Source: Desulfobacteraceae bacterium
Lineage (GTDB): Bacteria > Desulfobacterota > Desulfobacteria > Desulfobacterales > Desulfosalsimonadaceae
DNA length: 61,985 bases
Direction of reading: 5' to 3'
NCBI GenBank assembly: GCA_003597945.1
Contig: QZJS01000091.1
Location: 1-61,985 of the forward strand
This document shows, in pieces, positions 36,089 through 49,050 of the stretch; position 1 is the stretch's first letter; the number at the start of each line of letters is the position of its first letter. The translations under genes and the position numbers were made by a program. Below the pieces are notes generated by a model. That model ran no database searches. It saw nothing but the letters and a program-made list of their open reading frames with translations, and had not been told where the DNA came from.

Positions 36089-36423
36089 AAAAATAAGTTG
36101 CCGGAAAAACCGGAATCAAGTGAACCGTTTGAATGCAATGCAACACGGGGAGATGGGCGGCCGCCGGCCCTGCGCCGGGCAGACTTTTGACCGGCAAATC
36201 CGTGTGCCGACAATTGTAACAAATGATAAAATAGTAATCTAATCATAAAATTCTGTCAATAACACGACCCGTCACGGCTGTTTTTTATGTTGTTTTTTTT
36301 ATTGCAGCACCACGGCAATTGGGGTTAGATATGATATTTTTGTCATGCAATAGGATCGACGCCTGAAGATGTTTTCGGTCAGCGCCGATCCTGTCTATTG
36401 CTTTAGCAATCCAGATTCCGTAA
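36089..36423 (+). other. Divergent intergenic region and smc leader
   Basis: No gene. The part before smc carries a near-perfect hairpin, GGATCGACGC at about 36351 with GCGCCGATCC ending at about 36389, then a short ATTGCT-TT-AGCAAT hairpin. smc has no clear ribosome-binding site, so this structured leader may matter for its translation. No sharp promoter consensus is seen. Confidence 0.5.
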
Positions 36424-39400
36424 ATGCGCATAAAACAACTCGAAATCACGGGCTTTAAATCATTTCCCGATAAATGCCGGATTGAATTTCCACCGGGCAT
36501 ATCCGCTGTTGTCGGCCCCAATGGCTGCGGCAAAAGCAATATCATCGACGCCATCAAATGGGTAATGGGAGAGCAGAGCATACGGCAGCTCCGCGGCAAA
36601 TCCATGGGGGACGTTATTTTTGCCGGCTCCGGAAAAAGACCCGCGGTCAATATGGCTGAAGTCTCCCTGCTCCTTTCCAGTGACGGCGCCATTCCCATAG
36701 ACGGCATGGATGCCTATACCGAGGTCATGATCACCCGGCGGCTTTACCGTTCCGGGGCGAGCGAATACCTGTTAAACCGCCGGCCCTGCCGGTTAAAGGA
36801 TATTCTCGGCCTCGTTCTGGGTTCCGGCATGGGATCAAAATCCTGCGCCATTGTCCAGCAAGGAAATATCGGAGCCATCACCGATGCCACGCCTGAAGAA
36901 CGCCGGACCTTCATCGAGGAAGCCGCGGGCGTTTCCCGCTACAAAATCCGAAAAAACGAGGCGGTGGCAAAGGTCAATGCTGCCGGCCAGAATCTGCTGC
37001 GTTTAAACGATATTGTCGATGAAATCAAAAAAAACATGAACAGCCTGTCCCGCCAGGCCGCCAGGGCCAGGCGGTTCCAGGAACTGCGGGACCAATGCCG
37101 ACGGACAGACGCGCTGGTTTCCGTTTACTATTATGAAAAATATTGCGCCCAGATCAAAGCGGCTAAAGATCTTGCCCATGACCTGAAAGAAAAAGGCGAT
37201 CTCTTTGCCACGCAACTGAAAGCGCGCCTGGATTTACTGGAAAAACTCAATATTGAGCGATCCCGAAAAGACGCCGATATTTCCGAAAAACGCGCGACCC
37301 TGACCGATAACCAGCGGGAAATCGATCGTCTTGAATCAAAACTTTCCCATTCAACGATCGAAAAAGAGCGTTTGTTTGAAGAAATCAGGGAACTCGAATC
37401 CGCGCTGGCGCAACTGGAAGAAAAAAACCGGCAAATCATTTCCGAAATTTCGGAAGAATCCGAAAAATTAGATCGACAGGACGCCAGAATCGCCGAGATC
37501 AGCGAAATAATCAAACAGGAAGTCGAGAAATGCAGTGCCCTCCGGGCACAGCGAAATGACCTGAACCGGAAATTAGAAGAATCAAAAAAACAAATATTTA
37601 CGTTCATGACCCGAAAAACCCGGATGGAAGATATTGTGGCCCATGCCCGGTCCAACCAGGCTACCATCAGACAGCGGCTCAAAAGACTTGACGAAGAGGA
37701 GACAAAGTCTATCCGCAGCCGTTCCGAACTCGATCAAAAACGCGCTGATGCCGCCGGTGTGCTGAATCGCTACATTGCCGAACAAAGCGATCTCGAAAAT
37801 AAAATCACCTGTACCAGGACAACCCTCGATGCCCGGATCAAATCTCTTGCGGAGCAGATCAAGCAGGCGACATCCCTGCAAAACGATCGGAACAAGGCCC
37901 GCTCCAGATACACTACATTAAAAAAAATGGATGACAACCACGAGTGGTACAAAGACGGCGTCAAGGCGATTATGAATCAAAAAGAGGCATTTTCAGATGA
38001 TGCGGACGAAAAATCGGCAATGGGCATTGCCGGTATTGCCGGCATTATTGGCGATGTCATCGAACCTGCCCCCGGATTTGAACTTGCCGTCGAAGCCGTA
38101 CTCGGGGAAGCCCTCCACTATATTTTTATCCATGATGCCGACGCCGGGATTGCGTCCATCAATCACCTCAAAGAACGCAACGCGGGCCGGAGTGGTTTTA
38201 TTCCCTTATCCCTGGCCCCCGAAAATCCGAATGCCCCCCCTGCTCCAGCAATTTGGAGTACCCACGATCTGCTCTTAAACCATATCGCCATCCATGCCGG
38301 CTATGAAAATCCGGTTCGGGCCTTAATGGAACAGATTATGGTCGTCGATGATTTTTCCTCAGCCATCAATCTATGGCGCGCACACGGCGATGTTTGCAAG
38401 ATTGTGACCAGAAACGGCGACATCATCACGCGCAACGGGATCATGATCGGCGGCAGCAGGGATAAGCTGTCGGGGATCTACGAAAAAAAGCGCGAGTTAA
38501 AGGAACTTGGCCGGACCGTATCGGAACTTGATGCAGCCATTGAAACAGCCCGCCAATTGCAGGAACAACTGGAGAGCGCGGTTAAACAGCTGGAAAACGA
38601 TATCTCCCAATACACCATTGAAAAAAACAACACGGATCGAAAGATTCTGGATGCTGAAAAACATCTTTATACCATTGAGGAAACCCTGAAGCATACTGCC
38701 TATCAGCATGACGTCATCCTTCTTGAAAAAGAAAAACTGATGGGCGAAGAAAGCGATGTCGAGGGCAGTCTTTTGCAACACGACCAGGCCCTGGCCGGAC
38801 TCAAACGGGAAACCGCTGCGCTGGAAACCGAAATTGCGGATCTGACATCTTTGATGACCGAAGTCGACGCAAGACTAAAGGATTTTGAACGACGACAGAT
38901 GGATCTCAGGCTCGAACTCACCCGGGTTTCCGCCGAGCGGGACAGCAGCGGCCGCACCCTTGGCCGGCTGAAATCTTTCCAGACCGACGCCATCGTCCAG
39001 GTCCGCCGGATCAGGGAGGATATAGACGCCAAAAACGTCAAAATAACCGATGCCGTCCATGCCATCCATGAAATCGAAACCGAGTTTTCAGACCGCCAGA
39101 ACAAGCTCAAAAACATGAGCCGGGAGGTTAAAACCGGCGAAACCGCGCTTTTTGAGATGGTTTCAAGGATCAGTGAAATCGAGGGCGAGGTCGCGCAAGC
39201 CCGTAAAACCATGGAAGACATCAAGGACAAAAGCCATCAACTGGAACTCGAACTTTCCCGTTATCAACTCCAGCAAGACAACGTCATCAACCGTTTTCTG
39301 GAGCGATATGCGCAATCCTTCGATGAGATGGTCCATCTTTACCGTGACATGATCCATGCCCCGGATTTTTCCATCGAGACCAGGGAAACCGAGCTTACCG

Positions 39401-40053
39401 ATTTTCGAAAGAAAATCGATCAGATCGGCGATGTCAATCTCGGGGCCATTGAAAGCTTTGAAGAGCAGAAACAGCGTCATGACTTTTTGGTTCAACAGCG
39501 TGACGACCTTGTCGAGGCCATTGACGACCTGCAAAATGTCATCAAAAAGATCAACCGGATTTCACAGCACCTTTTCATTGAGATGTTTAATAAGATAAAT
39601 GAAAAATTCAAGGGCCTGTTTCCCAAACTGTTTCCGGGCGGGGAAGCATGGTTGGAACTCACCGAAGCCGCCAGCCCCAATGATACGGGTGTGGAATTGA
39701 TGATCCATCCGCCGGGGAAGAAGCTCAGTCGCCTCAGCCTGCTGTCCGGTGGGGAAAAAGCGTTATCCGCCATTGCTTTTATATTTTCGCTTTTTCTCAT
39801 CAACCCATCGTCTTATTGCCTGCTTGACGAAATCGACGCGCCCCTTGATGACGCCAATATCTTCCGTTTCAACGAACTTCTCAAGATCATCGGCAAAGAC
39901 GCACAGATCATCATGATCTCGCATAACAAGAGAAGCATGGAGTTCGCCGATGTCCTTTTCGGCGTGACCATGGGCGAAAGCGGCGTATCCAGAATCGTCT
40001 CGGTTGATATTGAAAAACTGATGGATCCCCGCAATGGCGAAAACCTCAATTAA
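36424..40053 (+). CDS. smc: Chromosome segregation protein SMC
   Basis: 1209 residues, full length. ITGFKSFPDKCRIEFPPG and GPNGCGKSN (Walker A, 31-39) begin the head; long coiled coils run to a hinge at about 530-650 (AIAGIAGIIGDVIEP, VLGEALHYIFI); the C-terminal head has RLSLLSGGEKALSAIAF (signature) and YCLLDEIDAPLDDAN (Walker B). It forms with ScpA/ScpB the condensin that organises and separates chromosomes. scpA and scpB are not in the window. Same strand as ftsY, 85 bp downstream. Confidence 0.97.
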   Translation: MRIKQLEITGFKSFPDKCRIEFPPGISAVVGPNGCGKSNIIDAIKWVMGEQSIRQLRGKSMGDVIFAGSGKRPAVNMAEVSLLLSSDGAIPIDGMDAYTEVMITRRLYRSGASEYLLNRRPCRLKDILGLVLGSGMGSKSCAIVQQGNIGAITDATPEERRTFIEEAAGVSRYKIRKNEAVAKVNAAGQNLLRLNDIVDEIKKNMNSLSRQAARARRFQELRDQCRRTDALVSVYYYEKYCAQIKAAKDLAHDLKEKGDLFATQLKARLDLLEKLNIERSRKDADISEKRATLTDNQREIDRLESKLSHSTIEKERLFEEIRELESALAQLEEKNRQIISEISEESEKLDRQDARIAEISEIIKQEVEKCSALRAQRNDLNRKLEESKKQIFTFMTRKTRMEDIVAHARSNQATIRQRLKRLDEEETKSIRSRSELDQKRADAAGVLNRYIAEQSDLENKITCTRTTLDARIKSLAEQIKQATSLQNDRNKARSRYTTLKKMDDNHEWYKDGVKAIMNQKEAFSDDADEKSAMGIAGIAGIIGDVIEPAPGFELAVEAVLGEALHYIFIHDADAGIASINHLKERNAGRSGFIPLSLAPENPNAPPAPAIWSTHDLLLNHIAIHAGYENPVRALMEQIMVVDDFSSAINLWRAHGDVCKIVTRNGDIITRNGIMIGGSRDKLSGIYEKKRELKELGRTVSELDAAIETARQLQEQLESAVKQLENDISQYTIEKNNTDRKILDAEKHLYTIEETLKHTAYQHDVILLEKEKLMGEESDVEGSLLQHDQALAGLKRETAALETEIADLTSLMTEVDARLKDFERRQMDLRLELTRVSAERDSSGRTLGRLKSFQTDAIVQVRRIREDIDAKNVKITDAVHAIHEIETEFSDRQNKLKNMSREVKTGETALFEMVSRISEIEGEVAQARKTMEDIKDKSHQLELELSRYQLQQDNVINRFLERYAQSFDEMVHLYRDMIHAPDFSIETRETELTDFRKKIDQIGDVNLGAIESFEEQKQRHDFLVQQRDDLVEAIDDLQNVIKKINRISQHLFIEMFNKINEKFKGLFPKLFPGGEAWLELTEAASPNDTGVELMIHPPGKKLSRLSLLSGGEKALSAIAFIFSLFLINPSSYCLLDEIDAPLDDANIFRFNELLKIIGKDAQIIMISHNKRSMEFADVLFGVTMGESGVSRIVSVDIEKLMDPRNGENLN

Positions 40054-40138
40054 CGGCAGGACTTTCGGCGGTCGTAATCACAGGGCCGACCCATTCCGCT
40101 ATTTTGATTAACACATTATTTACCAGAGGCCCACACGC

Positions 40139-41500
40139 ATGATTGAAACAATAATGGAAACAGTAATTGAACCCTTTTTCGCATTTTTTATCGAAATCAC
40201 AGGCAATCCCTATCTGGAAGAAATCCTGGGGGCGCTGCTTATTATATATCTGCTGATACTGCTCAGGCGCCGCCGAAAAAAACAAAAAACCGAACTCTCA
40301 GACGATCAGGCGTATCCGGACCGGATGGTTCAATCACCGCCATACGATCCGGCCGCATTTTATGACGAGGAAACGGGCGAAGACTTCCACGATGCCGATG
40401 CCGAGACGGTAGATGAGCAAGACGAAATCTACGAAGATGGACAAGCGCATGACATCGACGCGCAGCAATGGGAACGCATGGACGATGGTTCTGGTGAAGC
40501 GCGGCCGTTTATTGGGACCGCGGGCGCGCCCGTTGACGCATGGGCCCCGCCCGCGGAGGCATTGGTGCAAAAACCAGCGCCCCTGCCGGAGGCGCCCACG
40601 CCGGGTGGCTTGTTCGAGCGCCTTAAAAGCGGTCTGTCCAAAACCCGGCAAAATTTTTCCCGGCGATTTGAAGGAATACTGTCGGGCAATCGGGCCTTGG
40701 ACGACGAGATGATGGAGGAAATTGAAGAAGCTCTAATCACCGCCGACGTGGGCGTACCCACCACCATGGAACTGATGAAACGGATATCCGCCCAGGCCCA
40801 CGGCATCAGGGATGCCGAGAGTTTTAAAACACATCTCAAAAACGAAATGCTGTCTTTTGTTAATCTGGCCCCTTCCATTTCCATTTCCGCTAAACCTTAC
40901 GTGATCATGATGGTCGGCGTCAACGGCGCGGGCAAGACCACCACCATCGGCAAACTCGCGTCCCGTTATGCGGCTGAAGGCAAGAAAGTCCTGCTGGCGG
41001 CCGCAGACACTTTCCGGGCCGCAGCCGCGGATCAGTTGTCCATCTGGGCCCAACGGGCAAACGCCGATATAGTGAAACACCGTGACAACGCGGACCCGGC
41101 GGCGGTCGCCTATGACGGAGTCGAGGCCGCTGTGGCCCGGGGAGTCGACGTGGTGATCGTGGATACGGCCGGACGGCTCCAGACCAAGGTCAACCTCATG
41201 GAACAGCTTAAAAAAATCAAGCGAAGCATCGACAAAGCCCTTCCCGGAGCACCCCATGAAGTGATGCTCGTCTTAGACGCCACCACGGGCCAGAACGCGG
41301 TATCCCAGGCACGGCTCTTTGACGAGGGCATCGGCGTGACCGGCATTATCCTTGCCAAACTGGATGGAACGGCCAAAGGCGGGATCGTCATCAGCATCTG
41401 CCACACCCTGAAAATCCCTATCAGGTATATCGGCATCGGAGAAAGCATTGACGATCTTCAGGCGTTTGATCCCGAACGCTTTATTGATGCGCTTCTATAG
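40139..41500 (+). CDS. ftsY: Signal recognition particle receptor FtsY
   Basis: 453 residues. A predicted transmembrane helix (about 28-42, LEEILGALLIIYLLILL) is followed by an acidic linker (50-115) and the NG GTPase domain: GVNGAGKTTTIGKL (260-273), DTFRAAAADQL, DTAGRLQTK, LDATTGQNA and AKLDGTAKGG. It docks ribosome-SRP complexes at the membrane. The true membrane helix at the N-terminus is more than the amphipathic helix of E. coli FtsY and resembles the longer forms of several other bacteria. Confidence 0.97.
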   Translation: MIETIMETVIEPFFAFFIEITGNPYLEEILGALLIIYLLILLRRRRKKQKTELSDDQAYPDRMVQSPPYDPAAFYDEETGEDFHDADAETVDEQDEIYEDGQAHDIDAQQWERMDDGSGEARPFIGTAGAPVDAWAPPAEALVQKPAPLPEAPTPGGLFERLKSGLSKTRQNFSRRFEGILSGNRALDDEMMEEIEEALITADVGVPTTMELMKRISAQAHGIRDAESFKTHLKNEMLSFVNLAPSISISAKPYVIMMVGVNGAGKTTTIGKLASRYAAEGKKVLLAAADTFRAAAADQLSIWAQRANADIVKHRDNADPAAVAYDGVEAAVARGVDVVIVDTAGRLQTKVNLMEQLKKIKRSIDKALPGAPHEVMLVLDATTGQNAVSQARLFDEGIGVTGIILAKLDGTAKGGIVISICHTLKIPIRYIGIGESIDDLQAFDPERFIDALL

Positions 41501-41906
41501 CCGCGCAAAAAGAACCTTATTTTTCCGTCTAACTCGTCATTACATTAGCGACATGAAAACAATATATTAAAAGCAAAAGAAGGTGTCGGCCCAAGGTATT
41601 AGAGGCTTGACAATGATACAATTAAATATTTGATTTTTATATATTTACTTCTAAACATAGCTGTTCGACCTCCCTGCTCCCTGATTTCATTGCCGCCATG
41701 GAAATCAATTTTTTTTGATCCATTCCTGGTATGCATTTAATGGAAATCATAGCTCAGGATTCAGGAACAAGGCGGCCTGAAAATGTCAATAGAAAAAAAA
41801 ATTAGCAAATATGGTATTTTATTGTTGACATCTGAAAAAAACATCTTTAAATTAGCCAACAATTGGGCTTTTCTGAACAATAACTTTTTTATTAAGGGAG
41901 GGAGTC
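41501..41906 (+). promoter_or_regulatory. hup: Long leader with promoter for the HU gene
   Basis: This 406-bp gap has no convincing gene. A perfect TTGACA at 41825-41830 with TAAATT at 41848-41853 (17-bp spacer) is the likely HU promoter, giving a roughly 50-base untranslated leader. A second TTGACA near 41607 lacks a good -10. No terminator follows ftsY. Confidence 0.5.
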
Positions 41907-42179
41907 ATGACCAAAGCCGAATTGGTGGAAAAGATTGCAAAAGAAGCAGAAATTTCCAAGGTGGCCGCCGCCGCCGCAATGAGTTCCTTTATGGACGGGG
42001 TCGTAAAAACCTTAAAGAAAAAAGACGGCAAGGTTACACTGGTCGGGTTCGGTACGTTTACAAAAGTCCGCCGTAAAGCCCGCACCGGCAGAAATCCGCA
42101 GACCGGCGCGCCGATCAAGATCAAGGCCCGCAACGTGGTCAAGTTTAAACCGGGCAAGCTTTTGAAAGACTCCGTCTGA
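41907..42179 (+). CDS. hup: HU-type nucleoid protein
   Basis: 90 residues, the normal size. MTKAELVEKIAKEAEISKVAA, VTLVGFGTFTKVRRKARTG and RNPQTGAPIKIKARNVVKF are the HU arms, with the proline-containing RNPQTG tip that bends DNA. A strong GGGAGGGAG precedes the ATG. It ends at a strong terminator at 42235-42276, so it is transcribed alone. Confidence 0.96.
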   Translation: MTKAELVEKIAKEAEISKVAAAAAMSSFMDGVVKTLKKKDGKVTLVGFGTFTKVRRKARTGRNPQTGAPIKIKARNVVKFKPGKLLKDSV

Positions 42180-42234
42180 TACGACCCAAGGCGGCATCGC
42201 TTTAAAATTTTAAGAATCACGGCACACCAGCATA

Positions 42235-42276
42235 AAAAAGGATCGGACGCCAAACATCGGGCGTCCGATCCTTTTT
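42235..42276 (+). terminator. Strong intrinsic terminator of the HU gene
   Basis: A perfect 17-bp stem (42235-42251 with 42260-42276), 8-nt loop, ending in TTTTTGTTATTTT. The A run on the other side makes it bidirectional, serving the minus-strand acyP too. Confidence 0.9.
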
Positions 42277-42378
42277 GTTATTTTGACGTGGTGTTTAACT
42301 ATTATCGCGCTGTCTTCACCATCCAGTGATATCGTATTTATACCGGTCTATAAAAACGGCTATATGCGCGCAACACCC

Positions 42379-44768
<2,390 letters not shown>

Positions 44769-45551
44769 TCAGATTGATTGTGACTCATGTCGATTGACAG
44801 CCAGCAGGTCGCAGACAACTTCAGCCACCAGGCGCCGGCTGTTTTTAAACCGCGGTTGATCAAACCCCTTTATCCATCGCCCGGATGAAATCTCGTCGGA
44901 GACCATCAGCACGCATCCGATTGGAACCGACCGGAACATTGCCACGGAAAACAGAGCCGACGCTTCCATTTCCACCGCCAGGGCGCCCCGGGCTCGGTAG
45001 AATCCGACTTTTTCAGGTGTTTCCCGAAAAATCGCATCCGTGCACCAGATAATACCTTCATGACATGACGTCTGCCGCTGAAGCAAACCCGTTTTGATGC
45101 GACTTTGCAATCGCATGTCCGGGTATGCGGTCTCAGGGTCCGGCCCGATATAATGCCGTGAAGTCCCTTCATCGATTAAGGCGGATTGCGGCAGGATAAT
45201 ATCACCGATACGGACGCTATCTGAAACGGCGCCGCACCAGCCGACAAAAACGATTTCCGCAATGCCCCAGGCAATCACGGTCTCTATCAACATCACCCCA
45301 TAAGGTGCGCCGATAAAAGGCCCCACAAGGCAGAAGTCAGGCGGATCATGGGGACCGTAATGAAGACGGCTGTTTAGCAGGTTCCGGGATTTTTTCGACA
45401 AAAGACCTGTTTTTCGCACCAGCAGATCCAGATCCGAAGGATGGGCCGCCATGACGCAGCTTCTGCCGATGGATGCCGGTTGCTTTCCAGCCGAAGGTTG
45501 GATGATGGCGGTATCTGCCTGCATGCGCATTCCATAAGGCCGCCGCTTCAC
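44769..45551 (-). CDS. Nucleoside phosphorylase (PNP/UDP family)
   Basis: 260 residues from a GTG at 45551; ATGs at 45530 and 45524 are possible alternatives. The fold's nucleoside motifs are IVFVGWCGAVSDSVRIGDI, LIDEGTSRHYIG (uridine-type), ALAVEMEASALFSVA (ribose-binding Met-Glu) and LMVSDEISSG (catalytic Asp). It should cleave nucleosides with phosphate or water, purine or 5'-methylthioadenosine among the options. The missing N-terminal phosphate-loop features are obscured by an unusual leader. It lies six bases before ligA on the same strand. Confidence 0.85.
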   Translation of the reverse strand: MKRRPYGMRMQADTAIIQPSAGKQPASIGRSCVMAAHPSDLDLLVRKTGLLSKKSRNLLNSRLHYGPHDPPDFCLVGPFIGAPYGVMLIETVIAWGIAEIVFVGWCGAVSDSVRIGDIILPQSALIDEGTSRHYIGPDPETAYPDMRLQSRIKTGLLQRQTSCHEGIIWCTDAIFRETPEKVGFYRARGALAVEMEASALFSVAMFRSVPIGCVLMVSDEISSGRWIKGFDQPRFKNSRRLVAEVVCDLLAVNRHESQSI

Positions 45552-45578
45552 CGGCGGCCGTTAAAAGCATCGAAAACC

Positions 45579-45839
45579 CTATTTTGTGGGATCTACACGG
45601 CCGGCAAGGTCATCCTTGATCTCATCGATCATCTCGTGCAGCCACATGACATCCTCCATGGTCAGACGGCCGGCCTTGGTGCTGCGCTCTCCGGAACCGT
45701 CTTTTTTACGGATCATCCGTGGACCGATCTGGAGTTTCGGCTCGCCATTGCCATACTGATTGATGGAAACCACAAGACCGGTTTCCTCACATGTCCATGT
45801 TTTGAGAATTTTATCCATTTCCGGGTCGTATCCTGCCAT
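45579..45839 (-). CDS. Small conserved-looking protein, unknown function
   Basis: 86 residues with a clear ribosome-binding site (GGGAGG). MAGYDPEMDKILKTWTCEET is followed by VVSINQYGNGEPKLQIGPRM and LTMEDVMWLHEMIDEIKDDL. No family is recognised. It has the feel of a small soluble regulatory or accessory protein in Desulfobacterota. It lies between glyS and the phosphorylase gene on the same strand, 27 bp from the latter. Confidence 0.7.
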   Translation of the reverse strand: MAGYDPEMDKILKTWTCEETGLVVSINQYGNGEPKLQIGPRMIRKKDGSGERSTKAGRLTMEDVMWLHEMIDEIKDDLAGRVDPTK

Positions 45840-45875
45840 TTTTCCTCCCTTTCTTATTTTAAACGATAAACCGCT

Positions 45876-47960
45876 CTATGCGGCAAGCTTTGAAAAATCA
45901 GCCAGCAGTTCAAACAGGGCCGAGATGGATGCCAGCAATGCGAATCGGTTGCCGCGGACGGCCGGGTCCGGGTCCATGACCAGCACATCTTCGAAAAACC
46001 GGTCCACCGGAACGCGCAAAGACGCAATCTCCGCGAACGCCTTCTCGATATCCCCGGTTTTAAGATACTTTTGTACTTTTTCCCTGCTCACAACGAATCG
46101 GGCGTGCAGCTCGGATTCAGAAGCATGCACAAATAAGCCGGGGTTGACTTTTGAAACAACGGCCGCATCCGGCTTTGATTTTTTGATGATATTGACAACA
46201 CGCTTGAAAGCTATGGCAATGGCATCAAAATCCGGTTCGGTTTTCAACTTTTGCAGGGCATGGGCTTTTTTCCATGTTTCCGGGATATCGTCCGCGGCCA
46301 CCGCCAGCACAGCGGCCACCCCATCCTTTGAAACCCCGTTTTCCTCAAGCAGATGCGCCAGTCGCCCCTTTAAAAAGGCCATCACCTGTTTTGCCACAAG
46401 GGAAGGGTCATTTTCGTTTACCGGCGTAAACAGCGCGGCGCTGAAGTCGACAAGATCCGTAAGAGAAAATGAAAAGGACCGTTCAAGGGCGATCTGAATC
46501 AGGCCGATTCCCTGGCGGCGCAGGGCATAAGGATCGGATGTGCCGGTGGGAACGAGTCCGACACTGAAACACCCGCAGATGGTATCGATCTTATCGGCTA
46601 TTCCCAGCACCGCGCCTTCAATGGTCGATGGAAGCACGCCGCCCGAGGCTGTCGGCCGATAATGTTCCTCAACAGCCATGGCCACGCCGTCGGGCTCATT
46701 TGAACAGGATGCATAGATCCTGCCCATGATTCCCTGGAGTTTCGGAAATTCGCCCACCACGTGACTGACCAGATCCGCCTTGCACAACCGGGAGGCCCGT
46801 GCAACGCGCTGCCGGACATCCGGCGCCAATTGGATCATATTCGATAATTTCAGGGCAATGGTTTCGATGCGAAGAGTCTTGTCGTGCATGGATCCGAGTT
46901 CCGCCTGAAACAGGACGGATTTTAATTTTTCAGCCATATCGTCTACAGGGATCTTCCGGTCGGCCTGGTAAAAGAACCTGGCATCTTCCAGACGGGCCCG
47001 AAGCACCCGCTCATGGCCCCGGGCCACCAGATCCATGTCCCGGGCCAGCGTATTATTGACCGCCACGAAACAGGGCAGCAATCGTCCGTCCTTGCCGGTC
47101 ACGGCAAAATAGCGCTGATGCTCCCGCATGGCGGTAATAAGAATCTCCTTGGGAAGTTCGAGGAATTTCTTGTCAAACCGGCCGATGACCACGGCCGGAT
47201 ATTCAATCAGGTTGGCCACCTCATCCACCAGCGCGGGATCCGGAAGGATTTTACCGCCCGTTGACTCCATTGCTTTTTTCATCGCGGCTTCCATGGTTGT
47301 TTTGCGCGTATCAATGTCAGGAATGACCATGGCGGATGCAAGCCGGGGAATGTATTCGCTCGGATCGGACAGTTTTATTCTGCCGGGTTGCAGAAACCGA
47401 TGCCCGAAGGTGTAGCGTCCGCTGTGGATATTGCCCACTGAAAATGAGATTACCCGCTCACCCAGCATCGCGCAGACACAATGAATGGGCCGGGCAAAAA
47501 GCAGACGCAGATCGGCCCATCGCATGGATTTTGGAAACGGCAGGGATAACATGACCTCCGGCAGGATCGTTTTGAGTATCATAGCGGTTGTGTCCCCCTT
47601 CTCTATGATCTCAGCCGCCAGATACCGCCCTTTCCCCGTGTCTTTAACCTTCAGGTGGTTGACGGAAACGCCGGCTTTCTCGGCAAATTTTACCGCGGCG
47701 ACCGTAGGGTTCCCGGTCGCGTCATATCCCACCTTTTCCGGAGGCCCCATGGCCTCGGTGACAAGGGGCAACTGGCGGGGGGCCACCGCGTCCACAATAA
47801 TCGCAAGCCTTCTCGGGGTCCCGTATGTTTTGGCCGCGCCGTGCCCGATGCGGGCGTCTTCAAGCCGTTTTATCAATGTCGAAGACAATGCCGCCAGCGC
47901 GGGATTGATATACCCCGCCGGGATCTCTTCGGTTCCGATTTCAAGCAATAACTGGTTCAT
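45876..47960 (-). CDS. glyS: Glycine-tRNA ligase beta subunit
   Basis: 694 residues from the ATG at 47960 (GGGAGCGG upstream), 15 codons inside the longest open frame; the product then starts MNQLLLEIGTEEIPAGY, the conserved GlyS N-terminus. HRFLQPGRI, LPKEILITAMREHQRYFAV and SMHDKTLRIETIA are family blocks, and the C-terminal DALR-like anticodon-binding region follows. It binds tRNA and, with GlyQ, charges glycine. It follows glyQ on the same strand with 114 bp between. Confidence 0.96.
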   Translation of the reverse strand: MNQLLLEIGTEEIPAGYINPALAALSSTLIKRLEDARIGHGAAKTYGTPRRLAIIVDAVAPRQLPLVTEAMGPPEKVGYDATGNPTVAAVKFAEKAGVSVNHLKVKDTGKGRYLAAEIIEKGDTTAMILKTILPEVMLSLPFPKSMRWADLRLLFARPIHCVCAMLGERVISFSVGNIHSGRYTFGHRFLQPGRIKLSDPSEYIPRLASAMVIPDIDTRKTTMEAAMKKAMESTGGKILPDPALVDEVANLIEYPAVVIGRFDKKFLELPKEILITAMREHQRYFAVTGKDGRLLPCFVAVNNTLARDMDLVARGHERVLRARLEDARFFYQADRKIPVDDMAEKLKSVLFQAELGSMHDKTLRIETIALKLSNMIQLAPDVRQRVARASRLCKADLVSHVVGEFPKLQGIMGRIYASCSNEPDGVAMAVEEHYRPTASGGVLPSTIEGAVLGIADKIDTICGCFSVGLVPTGTSDPYALRRQGIGLIQIALERSFSFSLTDLVDFSAALFTPVNENDPSLVAKQVMAFLKGRLAHLLEENGVSKDGVAAVLAVAADDIPETWKKAHALQKLKTEPDFDAIAIAFKRVVNIIKKSKPDAAVVSKVNPGLFVHASESELHARFVVSREKVQKYLKTGDIEKAFAEIASLRVPVDRFFEDVLVMDPDPAVRGNRFALLASISALFELLADFSKLAA

Positions 47961-48074
47961 GTCCGCTCCCGGGAACGTATTTTTATATGGATGATGCCCG
48001 AACATTCATGGCATCGGGTTCAGATTTCTGAAATTTTTATTCGATGATCGCTCAAAAAAGTTTGATTGTGCGTG

Positions 48075-48971
48075 CTATGCGCCCATCTCATGAGTGTCCG
48101 CATCCTGGGGCAGCAGCGGATATCCCATCTCCCTTCGCTGGTTAATGTAGGCTTCCGCGCACAAGCGCGCCAGATTCCTTATCCGGGCGATATAACCCGT
48201 TCTTTCCGTAACGCTGATGGCGCCCCGGGCATCCAAAAGGTTGAACACATGGGAGCACTTCAGGCAATATTCATATGCGGGCAGTACCAGGCCTTCCGTG
48301 ATAATGCGCGCTGATTCTGCCTCGTAACGGCTAAACAGATCAAAAAGGAGTTCGATATCGGCGATTTCAAAGTTATACCGGGACTGCTCAACCTCCTGCT
48401 GATGATGCACCTGGCCGTATGAAATATTTTTATTCCACCGGATATCGAACACATTGTCGATCTCCTGGAGATACATGCAGATCCGCTCCAGTCCATAGGT
48501 AACCTCCACCGAGACCGGATTAACCTCTATACTCCCGGCCATCTGAAAATAAGTGAACTGGGTAATCTCCATGCCGTCCAGCCAGACCTCCCAGCCCAGG
48601 CCGGCGGCCCCGAGAGTGGGGGATTCCCAGTCGTCTTCTACAAACCGGATGTCGTGATCCAGTGCTTTGATGCCAAGAACGCCGAGGCTTTTCAGGTAAA
48701 GCTGCTGAATGTCGCTGGGAGAAGGCTTCAGGATCACCTGAAACTGATAATAATGCTGCAACCGATTGGGATTTTCTCCATAACGGCCGTCGGTGGGCCG
48801 GCGGGATGGTTGCACATAGGCCACCCGCCAGGGCTCGGGCCCTAAAGATTTCAGCAGGGTAGCGGGATGAAACGTGCCGGCCCCTACTTCGATGTCATAG
48901 GGCTGAACCAGGACGCATCCCTTTTGCGCCCAGAACTTTTGAAGATTGAGAATCACATCCTGAAAATACAT
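48075..48971 (-). CDS. glyQ: Glycine-tRNA ligase alpha subunit
   Basis: 298 residues. [53 protein letters not shown] and [20 protein letters not shown] are the class II synthetase motifs of the GlyQ catalytic subunit. It activates glycine; the alpha2-beta2 form is typical of most bacteria. Starts at the ATG at 48971 with a weak AAGGA. Confidence 0.97.
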   Translation of the reverse strand: MYFQDVILNLQKFWAQKGCVLVQPYDIEVGAGTFHPATLLKSLGPEPWRVAYVQPSRRPTDGRYGENPNRLQHYYQFQVILKPSPSDIQQLYLKSLGVLGIKALDHDIRFVEDDWESPTLGAAGLGWEVWLDGMEITQFTYFQMAGSIEVNPVSVEVTYGLERICMYLQEIDNVFDIRWNKNISYGQVHHQQEVEQSRYNFEIADIELLFDLFSRYEAESARIITEGLVLPAYEYCLKCSHVFNLLDARGAISVTERTGYIARIRNLARLCAEAYINQRREMGYPLLPQDADTHEMGA

Positions 48972-49050
48972 AGTTTTAATTATCCTTATTCATCAGAATT
49001 CATCAGAGCGTCATCATTGTCTGCAATCTTTATCAGCCGAAATATTATTT

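Noticed and set aside
41783..42076. Plus-strand frame of 97 codons overlapping the HU gene
   Set aside because: It covers the HU promoter and leader and is in a different frame from HU; no ribosome-binding site.
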